The notes under the pieces are model-generated. The model was not told where the DNA came from. It did not search any database and saw only the letters and a program-made list of their open reading frames with translations. This document shows, one piece after another, positions 11,486 through 24,100 of a DNA stretch of 64,000 nucleotides (position 1 is its first letter; each line of letters starts with the position of its first letter). The stretch comes from Shinisaurus crocodilurus (Eukaryota > Chordata > Lepidosauria > Squamata > Shinisauridae): NCBI GenBank assembly GCA_021292165.1, contig JAHFWL010000062.1, positions 43,061 to 107,060 on the forward strand, given 5' to 3'. The position numbers and the translations under genes are program-made.

Positions 11486-11995
11486 AGAACGGACAACTCA
11501 GCACATTGTGGCAAGGAGTGCCCAAGGTTGATCTTGCTGCTATAAGAAACATCCCGTTGGTTTTTCTTAAATCCAGTTGGGGAGGATTTGACATGCCAGG
11601 ATTTTGTACTTTGAGAGTGAATCATCTGTCCCCTCTGTTCTTTCCACAGCGCTTGCAATTTGATAACCCCCGAATCTAAGCAAACAGAGCAAAGAGCTCC
11701 AGCTGGCATGAGAAAGTGAAATAAACCACACCTTCTAAGGATGGAATGTGGTGGTCATAGGCCTTGGACTTCCCATTGTTTCAGAGCCAATGGATCCTGC
11801 CAAGATTTTCAATTCCAGCCGCACAAACACTTGCTTCTAATGCAAACACAGTCTCTCCCGTAAGAGGCCAACAGAATGTGGACGAGGATCTCTGGGGACT
11901 TTCCAGGGGAGCAAACGCCCTGTCTTTGTAGCTAGCAAGTCATGCCCCATCCCCACAACTGTAGCAAACCATCAGCCCCATAGTCTGGAGCAGCC

Positions 11996-12136
11996 TCAGA
12001 GAGCCGTTGACTGCTTGATGCTGTGGAAGCTGACACGTGTTGGAGATGTGGGAATGGACATGGCTCTTGCCACTCGGGCCCGAATGGAGTGTTTATCCTG
12101 CCACCGGTGCCATCTCTTCCGTACTGCAGAGCGGAC
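11996..12136 (-). CDS. CRHR1: CRHR1 last coding exon (C-terminal tail)
   Basis: 141 nt, 46 codons plus TGA. It starts after a CTCCCCAG acceptor with [17 protein letters not shown] and ends KQSTAL. It encodes helix 8 and the cytoplasmic tail. The Ser/Thr cluster (SIPTSPTR) is a known phosphorylation region in this receptor family, and the final STAL keeps the PDZ-ligand pattern although mammals have STAV. Phase 0 at its start. Confidence 0.97.
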   Translation of the reverse strand, partial: VRSAVRKRWHRWQDKHSIRARVARAMSIPTSPTRVSFHSIKQSTAL

Positions 12137-15100
12137 CTGGGGAGACACATCACAGAATAAGGGTAACCTGCCAATTCCCTCCCTGAAAGGAGTGCCGGAT
12201 TGAATGGAGAATAACGACCCTGTTCCTTTAATACAGCTTTCCCCATCCTGGTACACGCTAGATGTTTTGACCTTCAACTTCCATCAGCCCCAGCCAGCAT
12301 GGCCAATGGTCAGGAATCCTGGGAATTGTAGTCCAAAACATCTGGAGGGAATCGGGTTGGGGAAAGCTGAGTTAGAGGAAAGCTTCTGCAGGCTGAGCTT
12401 TTTTGGTCAGAAAAAAAAAGTCGTACAGAGTTAATAAAGGCATAGGTGCCTCTACAAATCCATTGGTATAGCAGTGTGCGTGCACTCACACATTCACCCT
12501 TTTACTCTGGGCAAATTTAATCTGGAATAATCACCATCCTTGATTCCATATGACCAAAAGCAAATGTATAAAATCATTCTTCAAAACGGAAAAGTCAGCA
12601 CTAGGTGGGAAATCATTGTAACTCCTCTGGGGATACTCTCTTATGTGACTGCTCCAGATGGCAAGGAGGTAGTGGTGGTAAAAAAGCAACATGAAATTCT
12701 TCACTTAAAAATGGGACTGCAGAATCGCATAAGGAAGGAGAGTTCCTAGCATGGCCATTTCTCTTCTTGACACGGGGGCAAGTTGAAGAAGTGATTTCCT
12801 ATGTGCATTCTGAGGTGGTACAAACCTTGGAGGACAGTGCCATGTCAAAGAAGAGTACACTTGAATGGTCTCTTGGGGCATATTTACACTACAAATGTAT
12901 ATTTGGTTTTATACCAAGTTTTAATTGTCCATGGCTTCCCCCAAAGAATCTTGGGAGTTTGTCAAGGTGCTGAGAATTCTGTTGTTATATTTATTTATAA
13001 CCTGCCTTTTCCCCAATACTGGGACTCAAGGCGGCTTCACAACATTAAAATTGTACAATTAAAACATAAATAGAAAAATACAAAAGTTAAAAATATAATT
13101 ACATCAGAAATAGTATTAAAATTTTATGTTAGAAATCCTAGCAGCCCCAGCCAGCATACCTAGTAGTTAGCAATGTTAGGAGTAGTCAACCAAACCATCT
13201 GGAGGACTCCTGGTTGGGGAAGGCTGCTCCAAAGCGTTGTGGGAATTTAAAACGCCGGTCCCCAGCTCTAAAAATGGGGAGGGGGATTAGAAGAGGAGGT
13301 GTCAGCCCCAGCAGCTGCCTGAGGATGCCATGCAATAATGCTAGACCTGATCATTAGACCACTTTAACGGCACAGTCCTATGCATGTTTAGACAGAAAAA
13401 CGTCCTACATGCTGGCTGGGGAATGCTGGGAGTTGTAGGATTTTTTTTTCTGCCTAAACATGCATAGCATTGTGCCCTGGGTCTGTAGCGCAGATATGCC
13501 CTTAGGGCTGAAGTGGATATTAATGCTTAGCTGCAAGTCTTGAAATTTAGTTTCATTTAAAGTATTCCTCAAAATATTTAAAAATAAAACATTCAAACAG
13601 CTGAGATTCCAATCTCAAAAATTCACCCGGATTTTGAAACTTGTTCCAGCTCTCATGCAGAAGCACCCCTTCTATTGTCCTCCGTTGGCTTTAAACCTGA
13701 GGTTTCTTCCGCTCCACCTCAGGGCGATCAGCACCTGACCATAATAATTGTCCCCACCCACGTACGTACCACCCCTTGGGCTGGAGAGTCCTCTGGTTTT
13801 TTTTCAAAGGACCACACAAGGGATGCCCCCCTGGCAGCATGAAAGAGAAGACCAAGCAGGTCTTCACCACCTCCCCTCTCTTATTCCCAGCCCTGCCTCA
13901 CCTCACTGTTCAGGAAGCAGTAGAAGACAGAGACGAAAAAGCCCTGATTGGGAAAGAGAGAAGAATGCAGAGTCAGTCAAGTGCTGGGGGTGGGTGGGTT
14001 CAGCCAAATGTTAGGAGAAACTTCGTGAGGGTAAGAGCGGTTCAGCAATGGAGCCACTTCCCTAGAAGGGCGGTGGGCTCTTCCTCGCTAGGTACCGAAA
14101 AGATCCGGGACTCGGGGCCCACAGGACAAAAAAATGCACAAATGTGCGTATGCTATCTCTCTGTGTGTGTCTTTAAAGGCTCCCGTCTCCGAAGGACACC
14201 CCTATTTGTAAACAGGGATGTATGGGCAGGGAAGAGGAGGGCATTTGATTTCAGGAAAAAAGCCTCCAGCAGAAAGATGGGGGCAGCAGGAGGTGAAGCC
14301 CAAGTGGGCAAAAAGCCAGCTAATCTAGGGGGATCAAATGCAACAGAGATCATCAGGGCCCCTGTACCTTTATTTCTGCAAGTGCCCATGGACAGCAGGG
14401 TGGTGGGGCAGGTGGCCTCCCAGAGATTCGGGGTTCCAGCCCTGGTGGGCCACCCTCTAACGCTGCTTCTGGCTGCAGGTCTTTAAGCGGAGGCTGTACA
14501 GCCATCTATTGGGGGTGCCCTAGCTCTGGGCTTCCTGTATCAAAGAGGGGGTTAGACTAGTTGGCCTACAACCCGTCCCCTCAAGCTCTATAGCAGTGTT
14601 CTCCAACCTTGGGTCCCCAGATGTTTTTAGCCTACAACTCCCAGCATGCCCCAGCCAGCGTAGCTGGCTGGGGCATGCTGGGAGTTGTAGGCCAAAAACA
14701 TATGGGGACCCAAGGTTGGAGAACACTGCTCTATAGGATGGAGCCAGATCTAGTCATACTTACAGTAAACCCACTGACTAATTTCATAGATTTCATTTCA
14801 TAGATCATAGAGTTAGAAGGAGCCTACAAGGCTATCGAGTCCAACCCCCTGCTCAATGCAGGAAACTAGAGGAGGGGTCTCCCATCCAAGTAATAACCAG
14901 GCTTGACATTGCTTAGCTTTCCACACTCAGACAAGCTGAGCCAGCGTGAGCCACAGGCCTGTATATATTTAAGTCTCATTGATTTCAGAGGGTCTACTCT
15001 AGGTATGACTATGTCTGGATCCAACTCTATGATTCTATGGCTGCAATCCTAGACCCACTTACCTGGCAGTAAACACCACTGAACTCAATGGGACTTACTT

Positions 15101-18100
15101 CTGAGTAGACATATATAGGATCGTACTGTATGATTCTATGTTCAGGAGATGGGCTATGGTTAACTATCTCCAAATGCTCAACGGTGCTCTTTATCATTTT
15201 ACATGTTGCAGAACTCCGTATGGTCTCTGAAAAACAGCTTCTATAGCTGCACTCTGGTAGGAGCGGCCCATTAGCTGGAAAAAAACGGGTGTGGGCCCTG
15301 TTTTTGTGGGAAGGGAGGGATTAGTAAATGGTCCTTGGAGCTGGGGGCACGGTAGTTTCTGCTAGGGCTGAAACAAATATTGAACACATTCAAAATCAGA
15401 TTTATTTATTTAATATAAATGTAAATATATGTAATATGTAAATATATGTAAATGTAAAAATAATGTAAATATATGTAAATGTAAATGTAAAAAATATGTA
15501 AATATATGTAAATGTAAAAATATGTAAATATACATCCTCCTAACAGATTTTAAGGGAGTGATGTTAAATATCAATCTGGCAGTTTCTACCCCTTCCGTAT
15601 ATCCTGGTGTGTTTGTGCGAAACTAAAAGAATGCAGATTAAAAGAATATATTAAATGAGCATGTGCATTTAAATTATTGCAAGCAATTTCAAGTTTGAAA
15701 GTACCTTCCCCCCTGCCCGACCCCTCCACTTCCCAGTTCATTTCAGCTCTAGTTTCTGTGAGTTTTCCATACCTGGAAGGACTCCAAGAGAGAGTTGAAG
15801 TAGATGAAGACGATCCGGGAAATTTCATCTTCTCCAGGGTTGACAAAGAAAAGCATGTAGGTAATGCCCAGTAAAGGAAGGAGCACAAGCGTGGCCTTCA
15901 CAGCTTTTCTGGAGGAAGGGCACAGGTGTTACCATCCAGCCCAACAACCCAGAACATCACATCCACACACGCACCCCCTATCGAGGGCTTAGACTGGATC
16001 TACATATGCAGCAGAATGAAATGGAAAGGAGGTGGCAGAGTTCCAAGTGTGCACTGTGGGCGGGGGATCAGATTTCTGAATGCTCATTTACATTTAAAAA
16101 AACCCAAAATACTCCCCACAAACTGAAAACTAGGGCAGCAGGGAGAAGAATAGCTCAAACCTCTTGTCTAGATATGCTAGTTTTCAACTTGTAGGGAATC
16201 TTCTATACCAGTGTTCTCCAACCTTGGGTCCCCAGATGTTTTTGGCCTACAACTCCCAGCATGCGCTGGCTGGGGCATGCTGGGAGTTGTAGGCCAAAAA
16301 CATCTGGGGACCCAAGGTTGGAGAACACTGTTCTATACAGAGGAACATTAAAAAAAATTATAGACCTCACCTGCAGTCTGAAATGGTACGCCTCATCTTC
16401 TACCACCTCAGGTGCTCTCCCACCTCATTCTGCTGCATGTGCTGATTTGACCTGCACTTGTGCCAAAGTTCAACCCTAGAATCTGTTTCCCATGTCAGAT
16501 CTGAAACCTGGGATATGTGAAGCAATAATAAAGATGCCGAAATACAAAAGGCCTTTCCCTCACCTAAGTATAACCAGAATTAGCCCTCACCCATTTGGAA
16601 TTTGGAGAGGCCAAGCTTCCAGTCCACAAGATTAAGGTGGTTGACTTCTGCTCAGTTTAGAAATTGTGCAATCATTATCTTGCCCTAATGGCAACTGCCT
16701 CCCCTTGAATGTTCCAGACTACCTCAACCAGCTATCCCCAAAGCAATCAAGGCCATCTACCAGTCTTTTCTTTTCTTTTTTAAGATAAGGCTTCTGCCGT
16801 GGAAGCTTTAATTTTAATCTCAGATGTGTGAGGACTCCCTGTGATGAGGGGAACACAGCATTCCGTACATCAAGGGTGGAGAAACCTGTGGCTCTCCAGA
16901 TTGTTGCACTCCAGCACCTATCAGCCCCAGTTAACATGGCCAATGGCCAGGAATCATGGGAGCTGTAGTCCAACAGCATCTGGAGGGCCACAGGTTCCGC
17001 ACCATACCTATGTAGAAGCACTTTCCTTTCTATTTCTATATGACAGGGCTGAGCCAGTTGTTCAAATCCGCTGCTTACATGGAGTACTGGCTTAGATCTA
17101 GCCCTAACTCTTACCTCCCACAATCAGGGTTGCCCACTTTTATTCCTGGCAGGGCTCAGATGCCTTTTAAAAGCAGCAGGACAGGCAGAAATCCAGGGCT
17201 GATCAGGATGTTCTGGGGCGGGGGTGAGGAAGGCTGGGTCTTCTGGCTAGCAGAATCAGAATAAATTTTGTGAAGTAATGTGGACTGGGAACCTGCTAAA
17301 TCTGCATTCTACGTGTGGAATTAGAATGGTGCTTTAGCACAGCCTCTCTCATAAGCCTGTCCCGCTCCTTCCGCTTCTGTGCTGCCCCTTCCCCAACTTA
17401 AGCTGGTACCTGTATTGAATCGTCTCTGAGGTGGTCGAGGCCCGAAGCTTGGTCATCAGGATTCTGACAATATTGAATAAAAATATAAAGTTGATCTGGA
17501 ACAGACACAGAAATCAGATTAAACTAGTGGAATAAGTGAACCAAGTGACTCCCTTAAAACAAGCACAAAACAACCCTGTCCCTTTGTCTTGTGATCTGCG
17601 GCATAAACTGAGCATATCCCCCATTGCAGAAGGTCAAGGGCTGGAGCAGAGTAGGCCAGTCTGCCCCAACCTGGTGCCCTCCAGATGTGTTGGACTGCAA
17701 CTTGCATAATTCCCAGTCAGTATGGCCATTGGCCAGTTGCAGTCCAATACATCTGGAGGACACCAGGTTGCAGGGATGGGGACTCGGACTCCAGGACTCG
17801 ACTCGTGAGTCAGACTGAGTCCCCCCTCTGACTCGAGTCCCAATATTTTTAATGGGACTCGAGACTCGACTCGGGACTCGAGACCAAGGACTCGTGTTCC
17901 CAAATTGTGTTCCTCAAATGCAACATGGATAGGTTTTAGGAAGTACAGCAAGTTTATTTTTTAAAATCATTTTCCTAAAATGCAACCTTTCAGGCATTTT
18001 GGGTTTGGCTGCCTCTGCCTGCCTGTTTGGGGTTCCCAGCCTCCTCTGCCTGCCTGGTTATTTTGGGTTTGTCTGCCTGGTCTGTTCTTGCCAAAATCAG

Positions 18101-21100
18101 TTGCAGAGTTTTGAAATAAAAAGGCACACTTGTGCCTAGAATTTATTTAAGCCACACATCTGAAATAGCCTTATTTTGTTGGGGAAAAAACCTGCATTGC
18201 TTTTAATAGGGACTCGTGGAGTCAGCTTTGGGAGTGACTCGTGACTCATGTGACTCGTGAGTCACCATTTTGGACCAAGGACTCGGACTCGAGACTCGGG
18301 TCCAAAGACTCGTGACTCGACTCGAGACCAAGGACTCTTCAACATCCCCGCCAGGTTGTGGGAGGCTTCAGGCAGGAGATGCCACGGCCTTCTTGCATTT
18401 CACATGGCCAAAGCCTTTCACATACTTTATTATTTACCTCCAGGCTTTCAATGGAAAAAACAAACAAACAAACCCTACAGCACAGCTAACTACATTCAAA
18501 TCAGATTCAAACAATATTTTAAAAACCAATATAAAAATAAATGAATAAATAATATTACAAAAATTAAATAACCTAAAAATTACCATACGCCACAATAACA
18601 AAGCCACAAAGGATTTCAAGCTCACATCAGATGCCATGCCAAGAAGACAAAGGCCTGACAGAAGAACAGCATCTTTTTTTTACAGTTTTACTTCAACCAT
18701 TCTTACACAGCCCTGTAAAGTCGGACAGTATTATCCTCATATTGCAAACTGGGGTGAGATCTACGGCTGAGATAAGAGTGGTTTGTCAGAGGCCATCTAT
18801 TAAGGCAGTGGTTTCCAAACTTGTGTCCCCAGATGTTTTTGGCCTACAACTCCCAGCATGCCCCAGCCAGCTACGCTGGCTGGGGCATGCTGGGAGTTGT
18901 AGGCCAAAAACATCTGCGGACACAAGTTCGGAGAACACTGTATTAAGGTCAGGACTGAGGCAATATTTGAACCAGGGCCTTCCTGGCTCACAGCTTACAT
19001 TCCCAGCATTACAAAGTCTCTCCCCACTTCACTCCACTCTTTCAACAGAAACAAGTCCACTTCCTTACCTGTTCTTCAATTAACCTGGATCAACTACTCT
19101 CCCCATCTCTACGGTATATCCAGAAACATCAATGCAGATGTGGTGTAGTTGTGGTTAGAGTGTCAGACTAGAACCGGGGAGACATTGGCTCAAATTCCCA
19201 CTCAGCCATGATGCTCACTGGGTGACCTTGGACTAGTAACTCTCTCAGCCTAACCTACCACACAGGGTTGTTGTACAGATTAAAGTGTGTGTGTGTGTGT
19301 GGGGGGGAGACGACACTACGTATGCCACCCTGAACTCTGCAGGAAGGGTGAGATTTTTTAAAAAATGTAACCAATACGATTTCAGCCGTAAGCATTCAAC
19401 CCCTCTGATTATGAACAGTAAAAGATGTTAAGAGATCATTAGTCTGCATTAAGTGTAGTCGATGCTCTGGTCGACATGAACAGCACAACTTGCAATGGGA
19501 ACAGGTCAAGTATGCTCAGAGAGCAGCAGCCCGGTGTGGATTAGGTGAGAAACGCGCCATCCAATGGTACCTATTTAATGGGTCGGATTCAGACTTAGGC
19601 ATGTTTAGAGTAGACTAAAGGGGACTTGTCTGATTTTTTTCACTACATATTCCAGCATACTGCTGTGTACTAAATTCTTATCCAGTATTGGAGCCTATTC
19701 TCCTACAGCTTACCCACTTGACCATTTGAGACAGGAGTACAGAACCTCAGGCCTGGGGGCCACATCCCCCCCCCCGGAGTCCTAATCTGGCCCTCCGAGC
19801 CCCATTCACCAGACCACTGATCGTTTGCTGGGTTCCCGGCTTTTGTGCAGTTCCCCCCCCCCCATTCTAAAAGGGGTTGAAATGACTTTTCAAAGTCTCA
19901 GTGGCTGGCAGCAAGAGTTTTAAGCCAAAACAGGCAGGTATTTTGGGCCCACCCCTTTTGCCTTCTGCCCTGCCCACTCCTTGAATGCAGCCCACAAAAG
20001 CTTCTCTTAAATGGAATTTGGCCCTCGGGCTGAGAGAGCTTCTGCACTCCTGTTTTAATAGTGCAGATGTGCTCTTTTCAGCACATCTGATCCCCAACAG
20101 TACAGATTTCATAGATTATAGAGTTGGAAGGGGCCTACTAGGCCATCGAGTCCAACCCCCTGCTCAATGCTGGAAACTAGAGGAGGGGTCTCCCATCCAA
20201 GTAATAACCAGGCCTGACCCTGCTTAGCTTTCCATGCTCAGACAAGCTGAGCCAGCGTAAGTCACAGGCCTGATGCATGAGTGGCTTCAGTTGTGGCAGT
20301 TCCCCCATCAGTCTGCATGATTAACAGTGACCAGTACAAGCTGTATGCACATTTGACTTTGGGTGGTAAGTGCACGATGTCCTTGGGGGGGGGAGGTGTC
20401 AGTCAGCTTTTCTGTGGGACATTCCTCTGATTGATCACACTATGGCCCAGCTGCAAAACTATGTCCATACCTAAATGCTCTGAGATGTTGGTAACTGATC
20501 AGCACAGTAGGTTGGCTCCAGACTTTTGTCATGCTTACAGTAGATCTATTGAAATCAATGGGACTTAAATTAGTTGTGCCTTACTTGTTCCATTGATTTC
20601 AACGGGTCTACACTAAGCCTGATTATGTTTGGATCCAGCCTATTGTGCTGATCTGTTACCAATATCTGAGAGTATTAGGTATGACATCCTGGAAAATATG
20701 CCATTGCTTTCATACACATTAAAAAGTGGTGGCAAAATGCATGTGAGGTTCCCCGCCCCCCCTAGCAAAGGTTTTCAAAAACAGCCCAAAACCAGAGGGC
20801 CATCTGAACAAAACCTGCAAAGTAACTTTTTCAGGCCACTTTACTCCCTTTGCCACTAGGTGGAGCTGCTCTCTCAAGTATTTTAAAACAAGTGACTGTA
20901 CAAGGCTTCACCTGACAGAGAAGAGCTGCATTTATTTAGAATTTAATCTGTAAGAGAGAAGAATATTGTACAGAACTAGAGAGGAGTAATCAAGAAAGGC
21001 TGTTACTATCAATGGGTCCCAGTCATAGGGATGGAGGAATTTGGTTTGGTGTGCATTTTTAAGTGAACCAATAAAATTTGCACGTTGTGCACTAATTTGG

Positions 21101-24100
21101 GGACCAGAAGACAGAGCTGAAAAGGTGGGGGACACTGAGAGCGGTCAGTCCAAGACTTAAAAGCCAGAGGATCACATTGCCAATGGGGAGATATCGGTGC
21201 ACCTATTTTTGCAGATCTCTCCCCCCCTTCCGGTGCTTTTCCATTGACAACTCGGCAATTGGTCCCTGGCAACTGTGTGCAAATGAGCCTATATGCCAGT
21301 GTTCTCCAACCTTGGGTCCCCAGATGTTTTTGGCCTACAACTCCGCTGGCTGGGGCATGCTGGGAGTTGTAGGCCAAAAACATCTGGGGACCCAAGGTTG
21401 GAGAACATTGCTATATGCAGTCTCACCGTGTCAGTTTCCATGTATGTTATCTATTCAACTTCTCCTCCTCCCTTTGACAGCTAAAACATACCAGGAAATT
21501 GACCAGGAAAGACTACGCATAAACAAACAGCTCTAAGAGCACACTTGTGCACCTGCAAAAGACAGAAAATTATAATATTTTCAGAGTTGCGCAATTCTCA
21601 GGGGCCAAAAAAAACCCCCACACGATCCCAACTGCACTTTTTTGAGGCTGCAAAAAATAAAATACAATACGGTTGTGAATGAAAAGGGGTAGTGATCAGA
21701 GCAGGGATGGGGAAGAGAACATGTGTTCTGCTATGAAGGACACTGGGGATACCAGCTGGAGGAGCAAGCAAGGGGGAGAATGAGCCGGATGAATGAGCAA
21801 TGGTAAGCCCAATTGTCTGGTGTACTCAACCCACACTGTGTAGCTTATTCGCAGGGTGGCTCAGCGTGTCATGCGAACCGGCCCATTGTGGATATGTTTC
21901 TGTGAGAGTGGTGTTGTAGAAGCCCCATTTCTCCTTATATTTTAGACTGTTCACTATCTGTGAAGATTAGAAATGAATTGCCCGTTTTAAAGTCAGGCCG
22001 TTTCATTAGCCTGGTTACAAAGACTGGATTGCTTGTTACAACACAGTGTGTTAAAGCTAATGGAATTGATTGTTGAGTTGATAAATTAGATCAATGACTT
22101 TTCATTTTATTTACCGCATCTTTATCTGTCTAACCCTCTTGTTATGGCCTCTGGCTATGGGTAAATATTTTAAGAGTTGCAGAGACGGTTTCATAGATTT
22201 CATAGATCATAGAGTTGGGAGGGGCCTACAAGGCCATCGAGTCCAACCCCCTGCTCAATGGAGGGGGTCTCCCATCCAAGTAATAACCAGGCTTGACCCT
22301 GCTTAGCTTTCCACGCTCAGACAAGCTGAGCCAGCATGAGCCACAGGCTGGTTTGACAGCCTCAAAACAAATACCCTGCTTTCCTGTCCTGACAAAATGT
22401 CTCGGGGTAAAAAAAATGGTTCTGCAGGTTTTCAGATTGCACTGGGGAAAAGTTGGTTGTGGTGAGTACCTCTTGGCTACTGCAGCTGATATCACCAACA
22501 TATAAATTACTCCTATATCCCTGCAGCAGTTTGGAAACTGGTCTTACAATGTTATTGCATTTCATTTTTTATTTTTTTCCCCTCAGGTGAAAGGTCAATG
22601 CATACATGCATCTTACTTTCCCCCATTTTAAACGGGACTGCCTGCCATAAGAGGAGGAGCCCCCCTTGGTATGCTCCAGCATCTCACTTGCTGCTGTGTA
22701 CATCTGCAGTGTCATTTGGGAAGTCAAGTTCACATCGTAGGGGGGGAAAAGTGGTTGTGACTGCTCAAACTCATATTTTGGAAGTGAGATTGGTATCTCA
22801 AACCACATAACGAATGACTTCTAAACATGAAATGGATAGGCTAACTCCACCTCTGTTATCTTTCTGCTAGCAGGCAAATACAATTTTTTATTCAGATTGG
22901 CTTTGTGGTTTTTAAGCTGACTTGTTTGCCGAAGCAGGTTTGAACTGGTGCGTGTAGTTTATTTCTTTTTTATTGATGTGTTTTTAACTGTGCTTTTTAA
23001 TAGATTTGTTTTAATTATATATTTTTTTCTCATTATGTTTTAATTGTAATTCCAGATTTTATCTGTATTTTATTTTGTCAGCCACCTTGAGCACTATTTT
23101 TTAGTGGAAATGTGGGCTATTAATTAATTAATTAAATAAATAAATAATATTTCCCAGGATCTACAGTAATGCCATGGGAGTAATGCCATCAGGAGTGTTT
23201 GATACATTTGGCTTGCTCCGATGATAACAACCCCATATTATTACACCCAGGTAGAGATGGCCTCTTCTAATATATAGTGGTTAGGGTGTTGGACTGGGAC
23301 TCGGGAGATCCGGGTTCTAGTCCCCACTCGGCCATGAAACCCACTGGGTGACTTTGGGCCAGTCACTGACTCTCAGCCTAACCTACCTCACAGGGTTGTT
23401 GTGAGGATAAAATGGAGAGGAGGAGGAGGATTATGTCAGCCGCCTTGGGTTCCTTGCAGGAAAAAAGGTGGGGTATAAATATAATAAATAAATAAATAAA
23501 ATGTTGGGAGAAGATCCAGGATAACGAGAGCTGTATCCTAGTTTTCTTTGTAACTATGCTGACTGGGCCATGCTGACTGGGAATGGTGGGAGTTGTAGTC
23601 CAACACATCAGGAGGACACCAGATTGGGGAAGGCAGCTTTGGAAGAATGGGATTGAGCCTGCCTGAGGCTGAAAGTTCTTCCACAGACAGGCTACTTTGA
23701 TCACACAGAGCCCTCTGCTTTCTTTCACCCTCTGGCCTCCATCAGTTCAGATAAATACTCATTCCAAGTGCAATTAGGTGCTGGGATTCAGAAAGGTAAC
23801 AACAAGGCTGCACGGAGGGCAGAAACAGCGGCAGCATTATCTCAAATGCATGCGGCAAGGCCTCTAACGATCCAATCACCTCCCCGCTTTCTCCCCAAGC
23901 CTCGGCATTGGCCAAGGCTGCAGGACAGCCGGTGGCCTGGGTAATAAGGCGGCTGCTATTATCCTAATCAAAGAATGTTATTAACAGGCTTGCTGGGGAC
24001 AGGGAAGGTGTGCAAATCATGCTGTGGAGAACACTGATGTAGGAGATCTAAAAAAAAAATATTCTTTTTTTAACCTTAACGCAGCTGAATTTGATAGGAG

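Noticed and set aside
13776..14486. 236-codon plus-strand open frame
   Set aside because: It runs antisense across the CRHR1 TM7 exon and unrelated intron sequence; composition and lack of domains argue against a gene.
17771..18350. Satellite or tandem-repeat array of GACTCG
   Set aside because: The array has defined inverted ends and perfect 8-bp target duplications at three loci, so it is a transposon and not a satellite.
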